Assembly (NCBI RefSeq): GCF_029846275.1
Contig: NZ_JARVWS010000001.1
Location: 310,001-374,000, forward strand
Origin: Nocardioides sp. CER19
GTDB taxonomy: Bacteria > Actinomycetota > Actinomycetes > Propionibacteriales > Nocardioidaceae
Length of the DNA: 64,000 nt
Direction of reading: 5' to 3'
Both the position numbers and the translations under genes were made by a program. Of the stretch, positions 33,618 to 43,065 are shown piece after piece. The notes under the pieces are model-generated. The model saw nothing but the letters and a program-made list of their open reading frames with translations, was not told the DNA's origin and searched no databases. Each line of letters opens with the position of its first letter. Within the stretch, counting starts at the first letter, position 1.

Positions 33618-34889
33618 GTGTCACCCCTCGCCACCTATCGACGGCTCTTCGCGCTGACCGGGACGACGTACGTCCTGGTCGCATTCCTCGCCCGGCTGCC
33701 CCTGGCGATGAGCCAGCTCGGCACCCTGCTCCTCGTCTCCGAGTCGACCGGCAGCTATGGCCTGGGCGGGCTGTCCGCCGGCGCGCTGGCCGTCGCGAAC
33801 GCCCTCGGTGCACCGATCGCCGGCTCGCTCGCCGACCGGCTCGGTCAGCGCCACGTCGTGCTCGTCCAGTCCCTGGCAGGCGCGGTCGCGATCACGGCGC
33901 TCGTCGCGCTCGTCCACGCCGGTGCCGCCAACGCAGCGGTCGTCGGGGTCGCCGCCCTGGCCGGTCTGGCGATGCCGCAGGTCGGCCCGCTCGCGCGGGT
34001 GCGCTGGCGCCCGATCACCGCACACACCGGGTCCCAGCAGCGCCGTCTCGTCGACATCGCCTTCTCCTACGAGGGTGCCGCCGACGAGGCCTCCTTCGCG
34101 ATCGGGCCGGCCCTGATCGGGTTCGGCGTGGTGGTGATCTCGCCCGGCGGGGCCCTGCTGACGGCGGCCGGTCTGCTGGCCGTGTTCGGGACGGCGTTCG
34201 CGCTGCACCGCACCGCGCGAACCGAGCGCGATGGCGCCGCCTCCGCACACGTCGGGCGGCTGGTCACGCCGGTGCTCGTCGTGCTGGCGGTCGCGCAGCT
34301 GCTCATCGGCTCGCTCTTCGGCGCGACGCAGACCGGCACCACCGTGCTGGCCACCGACGCCGGCCAGCCCGGCATCGCGGGCTTCGTACACGCCACGCTC
34401 GGGGTCGGCAGTGCGCTGGCGGGCGTCGCCACCGCGTTCATCCCCGACCGGATCAGCCTGGAGCGCCGCATCCTCGTCGCCGCGACCGCGCTGCTGCTGC
34501 TGTCGACGCCGCTGCTGCTCGTCGACGGGCTGACGACGCTGGTCCCGGTGGTCGCCGTCCTCGGCTGCGCGGTCGCTCCGTTCATGATCGGCGTCTTCAC
34601 GATCGCGGAGCGGGTCGTGGCCCCGGCCCGGGTGGCCACGGCGATGACCGTGCTGGCCAGCGCGACCGGCCTCGGCTACGCCGTCGGATCCTCGGTCGCC
34701 GGCCGGCTGGCCGACCACCACGGCTACACCGCGGCGTTCGCCGTGACAGTGACGGCGATGGCCCTGGCGCTCGGGCTGGTCGCGGCCTCGCAGCGACGGC
34801 TCCGCGCCGCGCTCGCGGCGTCCACCTCGATCGCTGACGCGGGGGTTGATCCGGTCGCCGAGGTGCCGACCGAGTCGGTCGTCGCCTGA
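33618..34889 (+). CDS. MFS transporter, 12 helices
   Basis: The 423-residue protein has 12 predicted helices (starting YRRLFALTGTTYVLVAFLARLP) and AGSLADRLGQRHVVLVQSLAG as the MFS loop 2-3 motif. The GTG at 33618 is chosen because GAAAGG lies about nine bases upstream and the frame before it is not membrane-like. A 270-bp leader with hairpins precedes it. Substrate is unknown; drug or metabolite export is likely by family. Confidence 0.87.
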   Translation: MSPLATYRRLFALTGTTYVLVAFLARLPLAMSQLGTLLLVSESTGSYGLGGLSAGALAVANALGAPIAGSLADRLGQRHVVLVQSLAGAVAITALVALVHAGAANAAVVGVAALAGLAMPQVGPLARVRWRPITAHTGSQQRRLVDIAFSYEGAADEASFAIGPALIGFGVVVISPGGALLTAAGLLAVFGTAFALHRTARTERDGAASAHVGRLVTPVLVVLAVAQLLIGSLFGATQTGTTVLATDAGQPGIAGFVHATLGVGSALAGVATAFIPDRISLERRILVAATALLLLSTPLLLVDGLTTLVPVVAVLGCAVAPFMIGVFTIAERVVAPARVATAMTVLASATGLGYAVGSSVAGRLADHHGYTAAFAVTVTAMALALGLVAASQRRLRAALAASTSIADAGVDPVAEVPTESVVA

Positions 34890-34946
34890 CCGTACGTCGC
34901 TCCCGATCGGTTGCGCGTCCTGCGCGGCTGACGACACCCTGGGCTC

Positions 34947-36959
34947 GTGCTCCGGCTCGCGCGGATCGCCGCGCTGTGCATCGGAACCCTTCTGCTGCTC
35001 GTCGGAGCCGTGGCCGGGGTCCTCAACCACGAGGTGCTCGACGCTGACCGCTTCGCCGGCCACGTCGACGCCGTCCGGACCGACCCCGACGTCGCCCGCC
35101 AGCTCGGTGGGCTGCTCACCGACCGCCTCCTCGACGAGCAGCCCGACCTGGTCGCGCTGCGCCCGCTGCTCGAGACCACGGCGACCGGCGTGGTCTCGAG
35201 CCGCAGCCTGAGCCCCCTCGTCCGCCGCAGCCTCTCCCCGTTGTACGACGCCCTCGTGCTCGGCGAGGACGACCCGGTCGTCCTCCGGCTGGCCGATGTC
35301 GGCGCGGTCGTCGTCGCCGCGGTGACGACGCTCGCTCCGCAGGTGGCGGTGTCGTTGCCAGCCGACCTGGACGTCCGGCTCTCCGACATCGGGGCCGGAA
35401 GCCTCGGGTCGAGCGCCATCGGTCCGATCCACCTGGTCCGCCTGCTGTCCTGGCTGGCGCCGCTCCTGGGTCTGGTGGTGCTGGTCGCGGCGGCGTTCCT
35501 GACGCCCGGATCGGACCGCCTGCGCAGGGCGGCGGTCGACGTCGGGCGCGGTGCGGCGGCCGCCGCCGGGCTGCTGGCTGCCCTGCTGGTCGTCGCCGGC
35601 GCGCTGGTACGGCGCAGCGATCCGGAGACGCTCGACGGTGCCGTCCACCGGGCGGTGTGGGACCAGCTGTCCGGGCCGTTCTGGATCGTGGCGGCCGTGG
35701 TCGCCGCCGCCGGGCTGGCGCTCGTGCTGGTCGCCGGTCCGCCCTCCGATCGGTCGCGCGCCCTGCTGCGCTCCGGCCTGATCGCCATGGTCGGCCTCGC
35801 GCTGGTCATCGACCCCGCACGGGTCGCGACCGCGCTGCTGTGGGTCGTGGGTGCGGGGCTGCTCGTCACCGGGGTGGTCACCGCGGTGGTGACGCTGACG
35901 CGCGCTCGGATGGTCCGAGCGTGGGCGTTCGCCGCGGCCGCGGTCCTGCTGGTCGCCGTGGTGATCGGCGCCTGGCCGGGAGACCACCACCTCGCAGCGT
36001 CACAGGCGGCGGACGACGGGGCCTGCAACGGGCACGTCGAGCTCTGCGACCGGCGCTACGACGCGGTCGCCTTCCCGGCGACGCACAACTCGATGGCGGC
36101 CGCCAGCGAGCCGGGCTGGTTCTTCGCCGAGCAGCCCGACGGCATCGTCGCCCAGCTCGACGCCGGCATCAGGACGCTGCTGATCGACAGCTGGTACGGG
36201 CGGGCGACCGACCGGCCGCGCATCGTCACGACCGTCGGAGAGGCGCGCGACCGTGCGATCGCCGAGGCCGACGGGTCGTTCGGCAGGGCCGCCGTCGACA
36301 GCGCGCTGCGGCTGCAGAACGCGATCGGTCTCGCCCCGCGCGGCCCGGAGGAGGCCTACCTCTGCCACGGGCTGTGCGAGGTCGGCTCGACGTCGTGGCG
36401 CGCGAGCCTGGACGGGCTGAGGTCCTGGCTCGACGCCCACCCCCGCGAGGTCGTCACGCTGATCGTCCAGGACGAGGTCAGCCCCGCGGACACGGCCGCC
36501 CTCGTCGAGCAGGCGGGGCTGCTGTCCGACGTCTACACGCCGACGGCCGGCGGGACATGGCCCACGCTGGGCGAGATGGTGGAGTCGGGCAAGCGCCTGG
36601 TCGTCATGATGGAGAACCACGGCGGCGGCACCGCCTTCCCGTGGCTGCTGCAGGGCTTCGACTGGGTCCAGGACACGCCCTACCTCTTCCGGACCCCCGC
36701 CGCCCTCATCGACGGCCCCGACACGTGTCGGCGCAACCGGGGTAGGCCGGACGCGCCGCTGCTCCTCGTCAACCACTGGGTCACCGACAAGACCGCCGAG
36801 GTGACTAACGCGGCGCGCGTCAACGCCCGCGCGGTCCTGGGCGCTCGCGTCGCCGAGTGTCGACGCGAGCGCGACATGCTGCCCAACTTCGTCGCGGTCG
36901 ACTTCTACGACCGCGGCGACCTCTTCGGGGTCGTCGACCAGCTGAACGGCCTCGACTGA
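34947..36959 (+). CDS. Membrane-anchored PI-PLC-X-like phosphodiesterase
   Basis: The 670-residue protein has an N-terminal membrane helix, a roughly 130-residue loop, then a block of six or so membrane helices (about residues 165-345), followed by a PLC-like TIM-barrel domain (about 360-670). The catalytic-His region is AFPATHNSMAAAS; further motifs are GIRTLLIDSWYGR, HPREVVTLIVQDE and KRLVVMMENHGGG. The bacterial domain cleaves phosphoinositides or related lipids, but this subfamily is uncharacterised. The start is GTG. Confidence 0.82.
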   Translation: MLRLARIAALCIGTLLLLVGAVAGVLNHEVLDADRFAGHVDAVRTDPDVARQLGGLLTDRLLDEQPDLVALRPLLETTATGVVSSRSLSPLVRRSLSPLYDALVLGEDDPVVLRLADVGAVVVAAVTTLAPQVAVSLPADLDVRLSDIGAGSLGSSAIGPIHLVRLLSWLAPLLGLVVLVAAAFLTPGSDRLRRAAVDVGRGAAAAAGLLAALLVVAGALVRRSDPETLDGAVHRAVWDQLSGPFWIVAAVVAAAGLALVLVAGPPSDRSRALLRSGLIAMVGLALVIDPARVATALLWVVGAGLLVTGVVTAVVTLTRARMVRAWAFAAAAVLLVAVVIGAWPGDHHLAASQAADDGACNGHVELCDRRYDAVAFPATHNSMAAASEPGWFFAEQPDGIVAQLDAGIRTLLIDSWYGRATDRPRIVTTVGEARDRAIAEADGSFGRAAVDSALRLQNAIGLAPRGPEEAYLCHGLCEVGSTSWRASLDGLRSWLDAHPREVVTLIVQDEVSPADTAALVEQAGLLSDVYTPTAGGTWPTLGEMVESGKRLVVMMENHGGGTAFPWLLQGFDWVQDTPYLFRTPAALIDGPDTCRRNRGRPDAPLLLVNHWVTDKTAEVTNAARVNARAVLGARVAECRRERDMLPNFVAVDFYDRGDLFGVVDQLNGLD

Positions 36960-37028
36960 ACGGGGGCGCTGGACGCCGAACGCGGAGCCGCCCGGCGTAC
37001 GGTCCCGCCTCCTCCCTACGATGCCGTC

Positions 37029-38057
37029 ATGCCCCCGACACCGCCCGCCAAAGAGGGGGGACGCGGCCCGAACATGGCCGACGTCGCCGCGGCGGCGGGC
37101 GTCTCGCACCAGACGGTCTCCCGCGTGCTCAACGGCTCACCGCTGGTCAAGGACGCGACCCGTGCTCGAGTGCTCGCGGCGATCGAGCAGCTCGGCTACC
37201 GGCGTAACTACGCCGCGCGGGTGCTCGCCACCAACAGGACGCACCGGGTCGGCATGATCGCCGCGCACCTGCAGCTGCACGGGCCCAGCATGATCGCGGT
37301 CTCCGTGCAGGCCGCCGGTCACGAGGCGGGGTACGACGTCTCCCTCGTCGGCGTCCAGGACTTCTCGGCCAGCACGCTGCGCGCGGCCGTCGATCGGCTG
37401 CTCGACGAGGCCGTCGAGGCGATCGTCGTCGCCGTCGCCCACCGGGAGGCCATGGACCAGGCGCTGTCGCTCGACCTGCCGGTGCCGATGATCGTCGTGC
37501 AGGGCGTGAGCTCAGGTCAGGCGATGGCGGTGGGCATCGACCAGTACGAGGGCGCGCGGCTCGCGGTCGACCACCTGCTCGACCTGGGACACCGGCACGT
37601 CGCCCACGTGACGGGGCCGCCGGAGTGGGTCGAGGCGGGCCAGCGGCGGGCCGGCTGGCACGAGGCGCACGAGCGGCGCCGCCTCCTCCCGGGGCCGGAG
37701 CTCGCCGGCGACTGGTCGGCCCGCAGCGGCTACGAGGCAGGCCTGCGGATCGCCGAGGACCCCGACGTGACGGCCGTCTTCGCCGCCAACGACAGCATGG
37801 CGCTGGGTGTGCTGCACGCCCTCCACGAGCACGGCCGGGACGTGCCCGGCGACGTCAGCGTCGTGGGCTTCGACAACGGTCCGGCGTCGGCTTTCTACTG
37901 GCCCGCGCTGACGACCGTCAACCAGGAGTTCTCCCTCCTCGGCCGCCGGGCGCTGGACCTCGCGCTGCAGGCCATCGAGGGCGCACCGAGCCCGACCAGC
38001 GACCTGATCCGGCCCACCCTGGTCGTCCGCGCGTCCACCGCGCCGCCCCGCGCCTAG
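37029..38057 (+). CDS. LacI-family regulator heading the arabinose locus
   Basis: The 342-residue protein has a LacI helix-turn-helix and hinge (MADVAAAAGVSHQTVSRVLNGSPLV, split about residue 16-40) and a periplasmic-binding-like effector domain ending in VSVVGFDNGP and TLVVRAS. The ATG at 37029 has a TACGAT hexamer seven bases upstream, so a leaderless start is likely; the ATG at 37074 is the alternative. It is closely related to the second LacI regulator inside the operon (shared SHQTVSRV, VQAAG.EAGY, DWSARSGYE). Confidence 0.9.
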   Translation: MPPTPPAKEGGRGPNMADVAAAAGVSHQTVSRVLNGSPLVKDATRARVLAAIEQLGYRRNYAARVLATNRTHRVGMIAAHLQLHGPSMIAVSVQAAGHEAGYDVSLVGVQDFSASTLRAAVDRLLDEAVEAIVVAVAHREAMDQALSLDLPVPMIVVQGVSSGQAMAVGIDQYEGARLAVDHLLDLGHRHVAHVTGPPEWVEAGQRRAGWHEAHERRRLLPGPELAGDWSARSGYEAGLRIAEDPDVTAVFAANDSMALGVLHALHEHGRDVPGDVSVVGFDNGPASAFYWPALTTVNQEFSLLGRRALDLALQAIEGAPSPTSDLIRPTLVVRASTAPPRA

Positions 38058-38100
38058 CTGCCCGCGGGGCCGTTGGATCGTTCAACGGCGTACGTCGCAA

Positions 38101-38114
38101 GGTGAACGCTCACA
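38101..38114. promoter_or_regulatory. LacI-type operator, distal copy, arabinose operon
   Basis: GGTGAACGCTCACA matches the site at 38158-38171 at 11 of 14 positions and is centred 57 bp upstream of it. Two sites on almost the same helix face suit cooperative binding or looping. Confidence 0.55.
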
Positions 38115-38157
38115 TTTCTCTGGATCCGACTGAGAAATGGGTCTTGACGCCACGCAA

Positions 38158-38171
38158 TGTTAGCGCTCACA
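38158..38171. promoter_or_regulatory. LacI-type operator overlapping the arabinose promoter
   Basis: TGTTAGCGCTCACA has the AGCGCT core and TGT/ACA flanks typical of LacI-family sites. A TTGACG -35 box lies at 38144-38149 and the -10 region (about 38167-38173) falls inside this operator, so bound repressor would block polymerase. Confidence 0.7.
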
Positions 38172-38229
38172 CTCACTGCCAGTGACGCTGGTCACAGGGC
38201 GGACAGCCCGATGATCTGGAGGAAGAACA

Positions 38230-39225
38230 GTGGTGAAGAAGACCCTGATCGCGACAACCGCGATCTCCGTGGGCGCACTCATGCTGAGCGCCTGCGGCTC
38301 GTCCGACGGTGGCTCGGCCAGCGGCAAGGACGACGGCAAGATCACGATGGGCTTCGCCCAGGTCGGTGCTGAGTCCGGGTGGCGCACCGCCAACACGAAG
38401 TCGATCCAGGACAGCGCCAAGGAGGCCGGGATCACGCTCAAGTTCTCCGACGCCCAGCAGAAGCAGGAGAACCAGATCAAGGCGATCCGGTCCTACATCC
38501 AGCAGAAGGTCGACGTCATCGCGTTCAGCCCCGTCGTCGAGACCGGGTGGGACACCGTCCTGCTCGAGGCCAAGCGCGCCCACATCCCGGTCATCCTCAC
38601 CGACCGCGCGGTCGACTCGAAGGACACCTCGCTCTACAAGACGTTCCTCGGGTCGGACTTCGTGGTCGAGGGCAAGAAGGCCGGTCAGTGGGTCGTCGAC
38701 AACGCCAAGGACGCCGACACCAACGGCGACGGCAAGATCGACGTCGTCCAGCTCGAGGGCACCACGGGTGCTGCGCCGGCCATCGACCGAGGCGAGGGCT
38801 TCGCTGACGCCACCAAGGCCAACCCGGCCATCAAGGTCGTGGCCTCCCAGACCGGCGACTTCACCCGGGACGGCGGCAAGAAGGTCATGGAGACCTTCCT
38901 CAAGACCCAGAAGCACATCGACGTCCTCTTCGCCCAGAACGACGACATGGGCCTGGGTGCGCTCGAGGCGATCGAGGCCGCCGGTCTCAAGCCCGGTCAG
39001 GACATCAAGATCATCACGGTCGACGCCGTGCACGACGGCATGCAGGCCCTGGCCGACGGCAAGTTCAACTTCATCGTCGAGTGCAGCCCGCTGCTCGGGC
39101 CCCAGCTGATGGACCTGGCCAAGAAGGTCGTCGCCGGCCAGGAGGTCGAGCCGCGGATCCTCACCGAGGAGACGACGTTCGACCAGGCGCAGGCGAAGGA
39201 AGCGCTGCCGACCCGGAAGTACTGA
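38230..39225 (+). CDS. Sugar ABC transporter substrate-binding lipoprotein (YtfQ-like)
   Basis: The 331-residue protein has a lipoprotein signal peptide with lipobox LSAC (Cys22) and the pentose/galactofuranose-binding fold of cluster B proteins (KITMGFAQVGAESGWRTANTKSIQ, then FSPVVETGWDTVLLEAK, then DDMGLGALEAIEAAG). GGAGGAAG precedes the GTG. It is the first gene of the importer in the arabinose operon, so L-arabinose, probably including the furanose form, is the likely ligand. Confidence 0.9.
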   Translation: MVKKTLIATTAISVGALMLSACGSSDGGSASGKDDGKITMGFAQVGAESGWRTANTKSIQDSAKEAGITLKFSDAQQKQENQIKAIRSYIQQKVDVIAFSPVVETGWDTVLLEAKRAHIPVILTDRAVDSKDTSLYKTFLGSDFVVEGKKAGQWVVDNAKDADTNGDGKIDVVQLEGTTGAAPAIDRGEGFADATKANPAIKVVASQTGDFTRDGGKKVMETFLKTQKHIDVLFAQNDDMGLGALEAIEAAGLKPGQDIKIITVDAVHDGMQALADGKFNFIVECSPLLGPQLMDLAKKVVAGQEVEPRILTEETTFDQAQAKEALPTRKY

Positions 39226-39344
39226 GCGGCCACTCCGCACCTCAGGTGTGGTCGGGGGCTCCGGTGATCGGTCGCGCGACCGAGCCACGGATTCGCCTCC
39301 ACGTCACTCGGGTCACTCCGACGACCGAGCACCGAGCAGCTGTT

Positions 39345-39374
39345 GGGCCCGTCCGCCCTCTCACGGACGGGCCC
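39345..39374 (+). terminator. Strong intercistronic hairpin after the binding-protein gene
   Basis: GGGCCCGTCCG, eight bases, CGGACGGGCCC is a perfect 11-bp stem in the 210-bp gap between the binding-protein and ATPase genes. There is no T-run. Such hairpins often protect the 3' end of the binding-protein mRNA and give it higher expression than the rest of the importer. Confidence 0.6.
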
Positions 39375-39435
39375 GACGGCACCCCCGACCGCACCACCGA
39401 CCGATGAGCCCAGCGAGCAGGACCAGGAGAGGACG

Positions 39436-41031
39436 ATGACGCAGATGGACGTCCAGGCACCCGACGAAGGTGCCCCCCGCGAACAACCGGACGCGGTGAT
39501 CACGATGGAGGACATCTCCATCGCGTTCGGCGGCGTCCAGGCGCTCGACGGCGTCAGCCTGCGACTGTTCCCCGGCGAGGTCCACGCGCTCATGGGCGAG
39601 AACGGCGCCGGCAAGTCGACGCTCATCAAGGCGCTGACCGGCGTCTACTCCATCGACTCCGGCCGGATCGTCGTCGGCGGCGAGGAGCACCTGTTCTCCA
39701 CGCCGGCGGAGTCGCTGGCCGCGGGCATCAGCACGGTCTACCAGGAGGTCAACCTGGTGCCGAACCTCACCGTCGCGGAGAACATGTTCCTCGGCCGGGA
39801 GCCGCGCCGCCTCGGAGGCATCGACAGCCGAGCGATGAACCGCCAGGCCCGCGCCACCCTCCAGCGACTCGGGATCGACGTCGACCCGGCGTCGGTGCTG
39901 GGCGAGCACCCGATCGCCGTACAGCAGCTCGTCGCCATCGCCCGGGCGGTCGACGTCGAGTGCCGCGTCCTCATCCTGGACGAGCCGACCTCCAGTCTCG
40001 ACGCCGGCGAGGCCGAGAAGCTCTTCGACGTCATGCGTCGGCTGCGCGAGCAAGGCGTGGCGATCCTGTTCGTCTCCCACTTCCTCGAGCAGGTCTACGA
40101 GGTCGCCGACCGGATGACGATCCTGCGCAACGGCCGGCTCGTCGAGGAGCGGCTCGTCAAGGACACCCCCAGGCTCCAGCTGGTCAAGCTCATGATCGGC
40201 CGCGAGCTCGAGACCCTCGAGCGTCTCGAGAAGGAGACCGCGACCAGCACCGACCGGGCCGAGCGTCCGGTCCTCACCGCGGTGGGGATCAGCCGCCGCG
40301 GGTCGCTCGAGGCCACCGACCTCGAGCTCTACGAGGGCGAGGTCATCGGTATCGCCGGTCTCCTGGGCTCCGGGCGGACCGAGCTCGCCCGGCTGCTCTT
40401 CGGCGCCGACACCGCCGACCACGGCGAGCTGCGCGTGCGCTCGACCAAGCGCCGCTTCCGCAGCCCGCGGCACGCGATCGACCGCAAGATCGCGTTCACC
40501 AGCGAGAACCGTCGCGCCGAGGGCGTCGTCGAGGACCTCACCGTCGCCGACAACATGCTGCTCGCGCTCCAGGCCTCCCGCGGCTGGCTGCGCCCGATCC
40601 CGCAAGGCACGCGAGCCCGACTGGTCAAGGAGTACATGGAGGCGCTCGACATCCGCCCCGCCGACCCCAACGCCCTGATGCGCAACCTCTCGGGAGGCAA
40701 CCAGCAGAAGGTCCTGCTGGCCCGCTGGCTGATGACCCAGCCGGAGGTGCTGATCCTCGACGAGCCGACGCGCGGAATCGACATCGGCGCCAAGGCGCAG
40801 ATCCAGCAGCTCGTCTCGGACCTGTCCGACCGCGGCCTCTCCGTCATCTTCATCTCCGCCGAGCTGGAGGAGGTGCTCCGGCTGGCCGACCGGCTCGTCG
40901 TCATGCGCGACCGCCGCAAGATCGACGAGCGCCACAACGCCGGCGTCACCGTCAGCGACGTCATGGAGATCATCGCGGGCGAGGCCACCGCCGAGGCCGC
41001 CGTCGCCGAGCAGGAGGAGTCCCGTGCGTAA
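39436..41031 (+). CDS. Sugar ABC transporter ATPase, two fused domains (YtfR/MglA-like)
   Basis: The 531-residue protein has two ATPase domains. The first has Walker A GENGAGKST and Walker B VLILDEPTSSLD with a degenerate signature (PIAVQQLVAIARA). The second has a degenerate Walker A (GLLGSGRTE) but a proper signature NLSGGNQQKVLLARW and VLILDEPTRGIDIGAK. This asymmetry is normal for the monosaccharide importer family. The ATG at 39436 follows AGGAGAGG. Its end overlaps the first permease gene. Confidence 0.92.
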   Translation: MTQMDVQAPDEGAPREQPDAVITMEDISIAFGGVQALDGVSLRLFPGEVHALMGENGAGKSTLIKALTGVYSIDSGRIVVGGEEHLFSTPAESLAAGISTVYQEVNLVPNLTVAENMFLGREPRRLGGIDSRAMNRQARATLQRLGIDVDPASVLGEHPIAVQQLVAIARAVDVECRVLILDEPTSSLDAGEAEKLFDVMRRLREQGVAILFVSHFLEQVYEVADRMTILRNGRLVEERLVKDTPRLQLVKLMIGRELETLERLEKETATSTDRAERPVLTAVGISRRGSLEATDLELYEGEVIGIAGLLGSGRTELARLLFGADTADHGELRVRSTKRRFRSPRHAIDRKIAFTSENRRAEGVVEDLTVADNMLLALQASRGWLRPIPQGTRARLVKEYMEALDIRPADPNALMRNLSGGNQQKVLLARWLMTQPEVLILDEPTRGIDIGAKAQIQQLVSDLSDRGLSVIFISAELEEVLRLADRLVVMRDRRKIDERHNAGVTVSDVMEIIAGEATAEAAVAEQEESRA

Positions 41032-42061
41032 GGTCCTCAGCCACCCGCTGGCCTGGCCGGCGATCGCGCTCCTGGTGCTGCTGGTCGTCAACGTCATCGC
41101 TCAGCCGGAGTTCTTCCACCTGCGCATGCAGGACGGGCACCTCTACGGCAGCCTCATCGACATCCTGCGCAACGGCGCCCCGGTCCTGCTCGTCGCGCTC
41201 GGTATGACGCTGGTCATCGCCACCCGCGGTATCGACCTGTCCGTCGGCGCGATCGCGGCGATCGCCGGCGCGGTCGCCTGCGTCCGGATCGCGGGCAGCG
41301 CCGACGAGTCGGCGACGTCGACCGCGATCGCTGCCTGCGCCCTCGCCCTCGCCGTCTGCGTCGTGCTCGGGCTGTGGAACGGGTTCCTCGTCGCCGTCCT
41401 CGGCATCCAGCCGATCATCGCGACGCTGGTCCTGATGACAGCCGGGCGCGGGCTCGCGATGCTCATCACCGACGGGCAGATCACGACCGTCCACAACTCG
41501 TTCTTCGACAAGATCAGCGCCGGCTACGTGCTCACCATCCCGCTCGCGATCATCGTGGCGCTCGCGGTCCTCGGCCTCACGGCGGTCCTCACCCGGCGTA
41601 CGGCGCTCGGCATGCTCGTCGAGGCGGTCGGCATCAACCCCGAGGCCAGTCGGCTCGCCGGCGTGCGGAGCCGGACGATCATCTGGACCGTCTACGTGTT
41701 CAGCGCGTTCTGCGCCGGCGTCGCCGGCCTGATGATCGCCTCGAACACCAACGCGGCCGACGCCAACAACGCCGGCCTCTGGATCGAGCTCGACGCGATC
41801 CTCGCCGTCGTGATCGGCGGCACCTCGCTCGCCGGTGGCCGCTTCTCCCTGACCGGCACGCTCCTCGGCGCGATGTTCATCGCGACGCTCGCGGTGACGA
41901 TCCCCAACATCGGGATCCCGTCGGAGACCAACTACCTCTTCAAGGCCGTCGTCGTCATCCTCGTCTGCCTCCTGCAGTCGCCCAAGGCACGAGCCGCGCT
42001 CCGCATCCGACGTCGCGTCACCCCGACCCCCGTCAGCGCTCCTGAGAAGGCCGCAGCATGA
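41024..42061 (+). CDS. Sugar ABC transporter permease 1 (YtfT-like)
   Basis: The 345-residue protein has about ten membrane helices and the BPD_transp_2 signature GMTLVIATRGIDLSVGAIAAIAGA. A GTG start overlaps the ATPase gene, with GGAGGAG upstream. It and the next gene form the heterodimeric pore of the pentose importer. Confidence 0.9.
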   Translation: MRKVLSHPLAWPAIALLVLLVVNVIAQPEFFHLRMQDGHLYGSLIDILRNGAPVLLVALGMTLVIATRGIDLSVGAIAAIAGAVACVRIAGSADESATSTAIAACALALAVCVVLGLWNGFLVAVLGIQPIIATLVLMTAGRGLAMLITDGQITTVHNSFFDKISAGYVLTIPLAIIVALAVLGLTAVLTRRTALGMLVEAVGINPEASRLAGVRSRTIIWTVYVFSAFCAGVAGLMIASNTNAADANNAGLWIELDAILAVVIGGTSLAGGRFSLTGTLLGAMFIATLAVTIPNIGIPSETNYLFKAVVVILVCLLQSPKARAALRIRRRVTPTPVSAPEKAAA

Positions 42062-43065
42062 CCACCACCACCGCCACCCCCACCGGCTCGACCTGGGGGC
42101 GGATCCGCAGCTACGCGCCGACCTCCCGCTACCTGCCGGTGCTGACCACCCTGGCGCTGCTCATCGGGATGTTCGGCGTCGGCGGGATCCGCTACGACGG
42201 CTTCGCCGACCCCCAGGTCGTGCTCAACCTCTTCGTCGACAACGCGTTCCTCATCATGCTGGCCGTCGGCATGACGTTCGTGATCCTCACCGGCGGCATC
42301 GACCTGTCCGTCGGGTCGGTCGTCGCGCTCTCGACCGTCATCGCCGCGTGGACGCTCGAGCACGGCTGGCCGCCGGTCGCCGCCGCCCTGGCCGTGCTGG
42401 TCGTCGGCACCCTGCTCGGCACGGTGACCGGGCTGGTCATCCACTACTTCGACATCCAGCCGTTCATCGCGACGCTCGCCGGCATGTTCCTCGCCCGCGG
42501 GCTGTGCTTCCTCATCAGCGTCGAGTCGATCCCGATCCACGACAAGACGTTCTTCGACATCGCGGCCAACCAGATCACCCTGCCGGGTGGCTACACGATC
42601 ACCCCGACGGTCATCGTCGCCGTGGTCGCGGTCGCGATCGCGGCCTGGGTGCTGGCCCGGACCCGCTTCGGACGCACCGTCTACGCCATCGGCGGCAACG
42701 AGGCCTCCGCGATGCTCATGGGCCTGCCGGTGGCACGGACGAAGGTCGCCGTCTACGCGATCAGCGGGTTCTGCGCCTCCGTCGGCGGGCTGCTCTTCTC
42801 GCTCTACATGCTCTCCGGCTACAGCCTGCACGCCGTCGGCATGGAGCTGGACGCGATCGCCGCCGTCGTCATCGGCGGGACGCTGCTCACCGGCGGTCGC
42901 GGGTACGTCGTCGGGTCGATGCTCGGCGTCCTCGTGCTCGGGACGATCCAGACCTTCATCTCCTTCGACGGAACCCTCAGCTCCTGGTGGACCAAGATCG
43001 CGATCGGGTCCCTCCTGCTCGTCTTCGTCGTCATCCAGCGCGTGATGACCCGGCGGCAACCATGA
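42058..43065 (+). CDS. Sugar ABC transporter permease 2 (YjfF-like)
   Basis: The 335-residue protein is a second BPD_transp_2 permease with GMTFVILTGGIDLSVGSVVALS and a C-terminal VVIGGTLLTGGRGYVVGSMLGV. Its ATG overlaps the stop of permease 1 and its stop overlaps the start of the second LacI gene (both ATGA), so the importer and its regulator are tightly coupled. Confidence 0.9.
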   Translation: MTTTTATPTGSTWGRIRSYAPTSRYLPVLTTLALLIGMFGVGGIRYDGFADPQVVLNLFVDNAFLIMLAVGMTFVILTGGIDLSVGSVVALSTVIAAWTLEHGWPPVAAALAVLVVGTLLGTVTGLVIHYFDIQPFIATLAGMFLARGLCFLISVESIPIHDKTFFDIAANQITLPGGYTITPTVIVAVVAVAIAAWVLARTRFGRTVYAIGGNEASAMLMGLPVARTKVAVYAISGFCASVGGLLFSLYMLSGYSLHAVGMELDAIAAVVIGGTLLTGGRGYVVGSMLGVLVLGTIQTFISFDGTLSSWWTKIAIGSLLLVFVVIQRVMTRRQP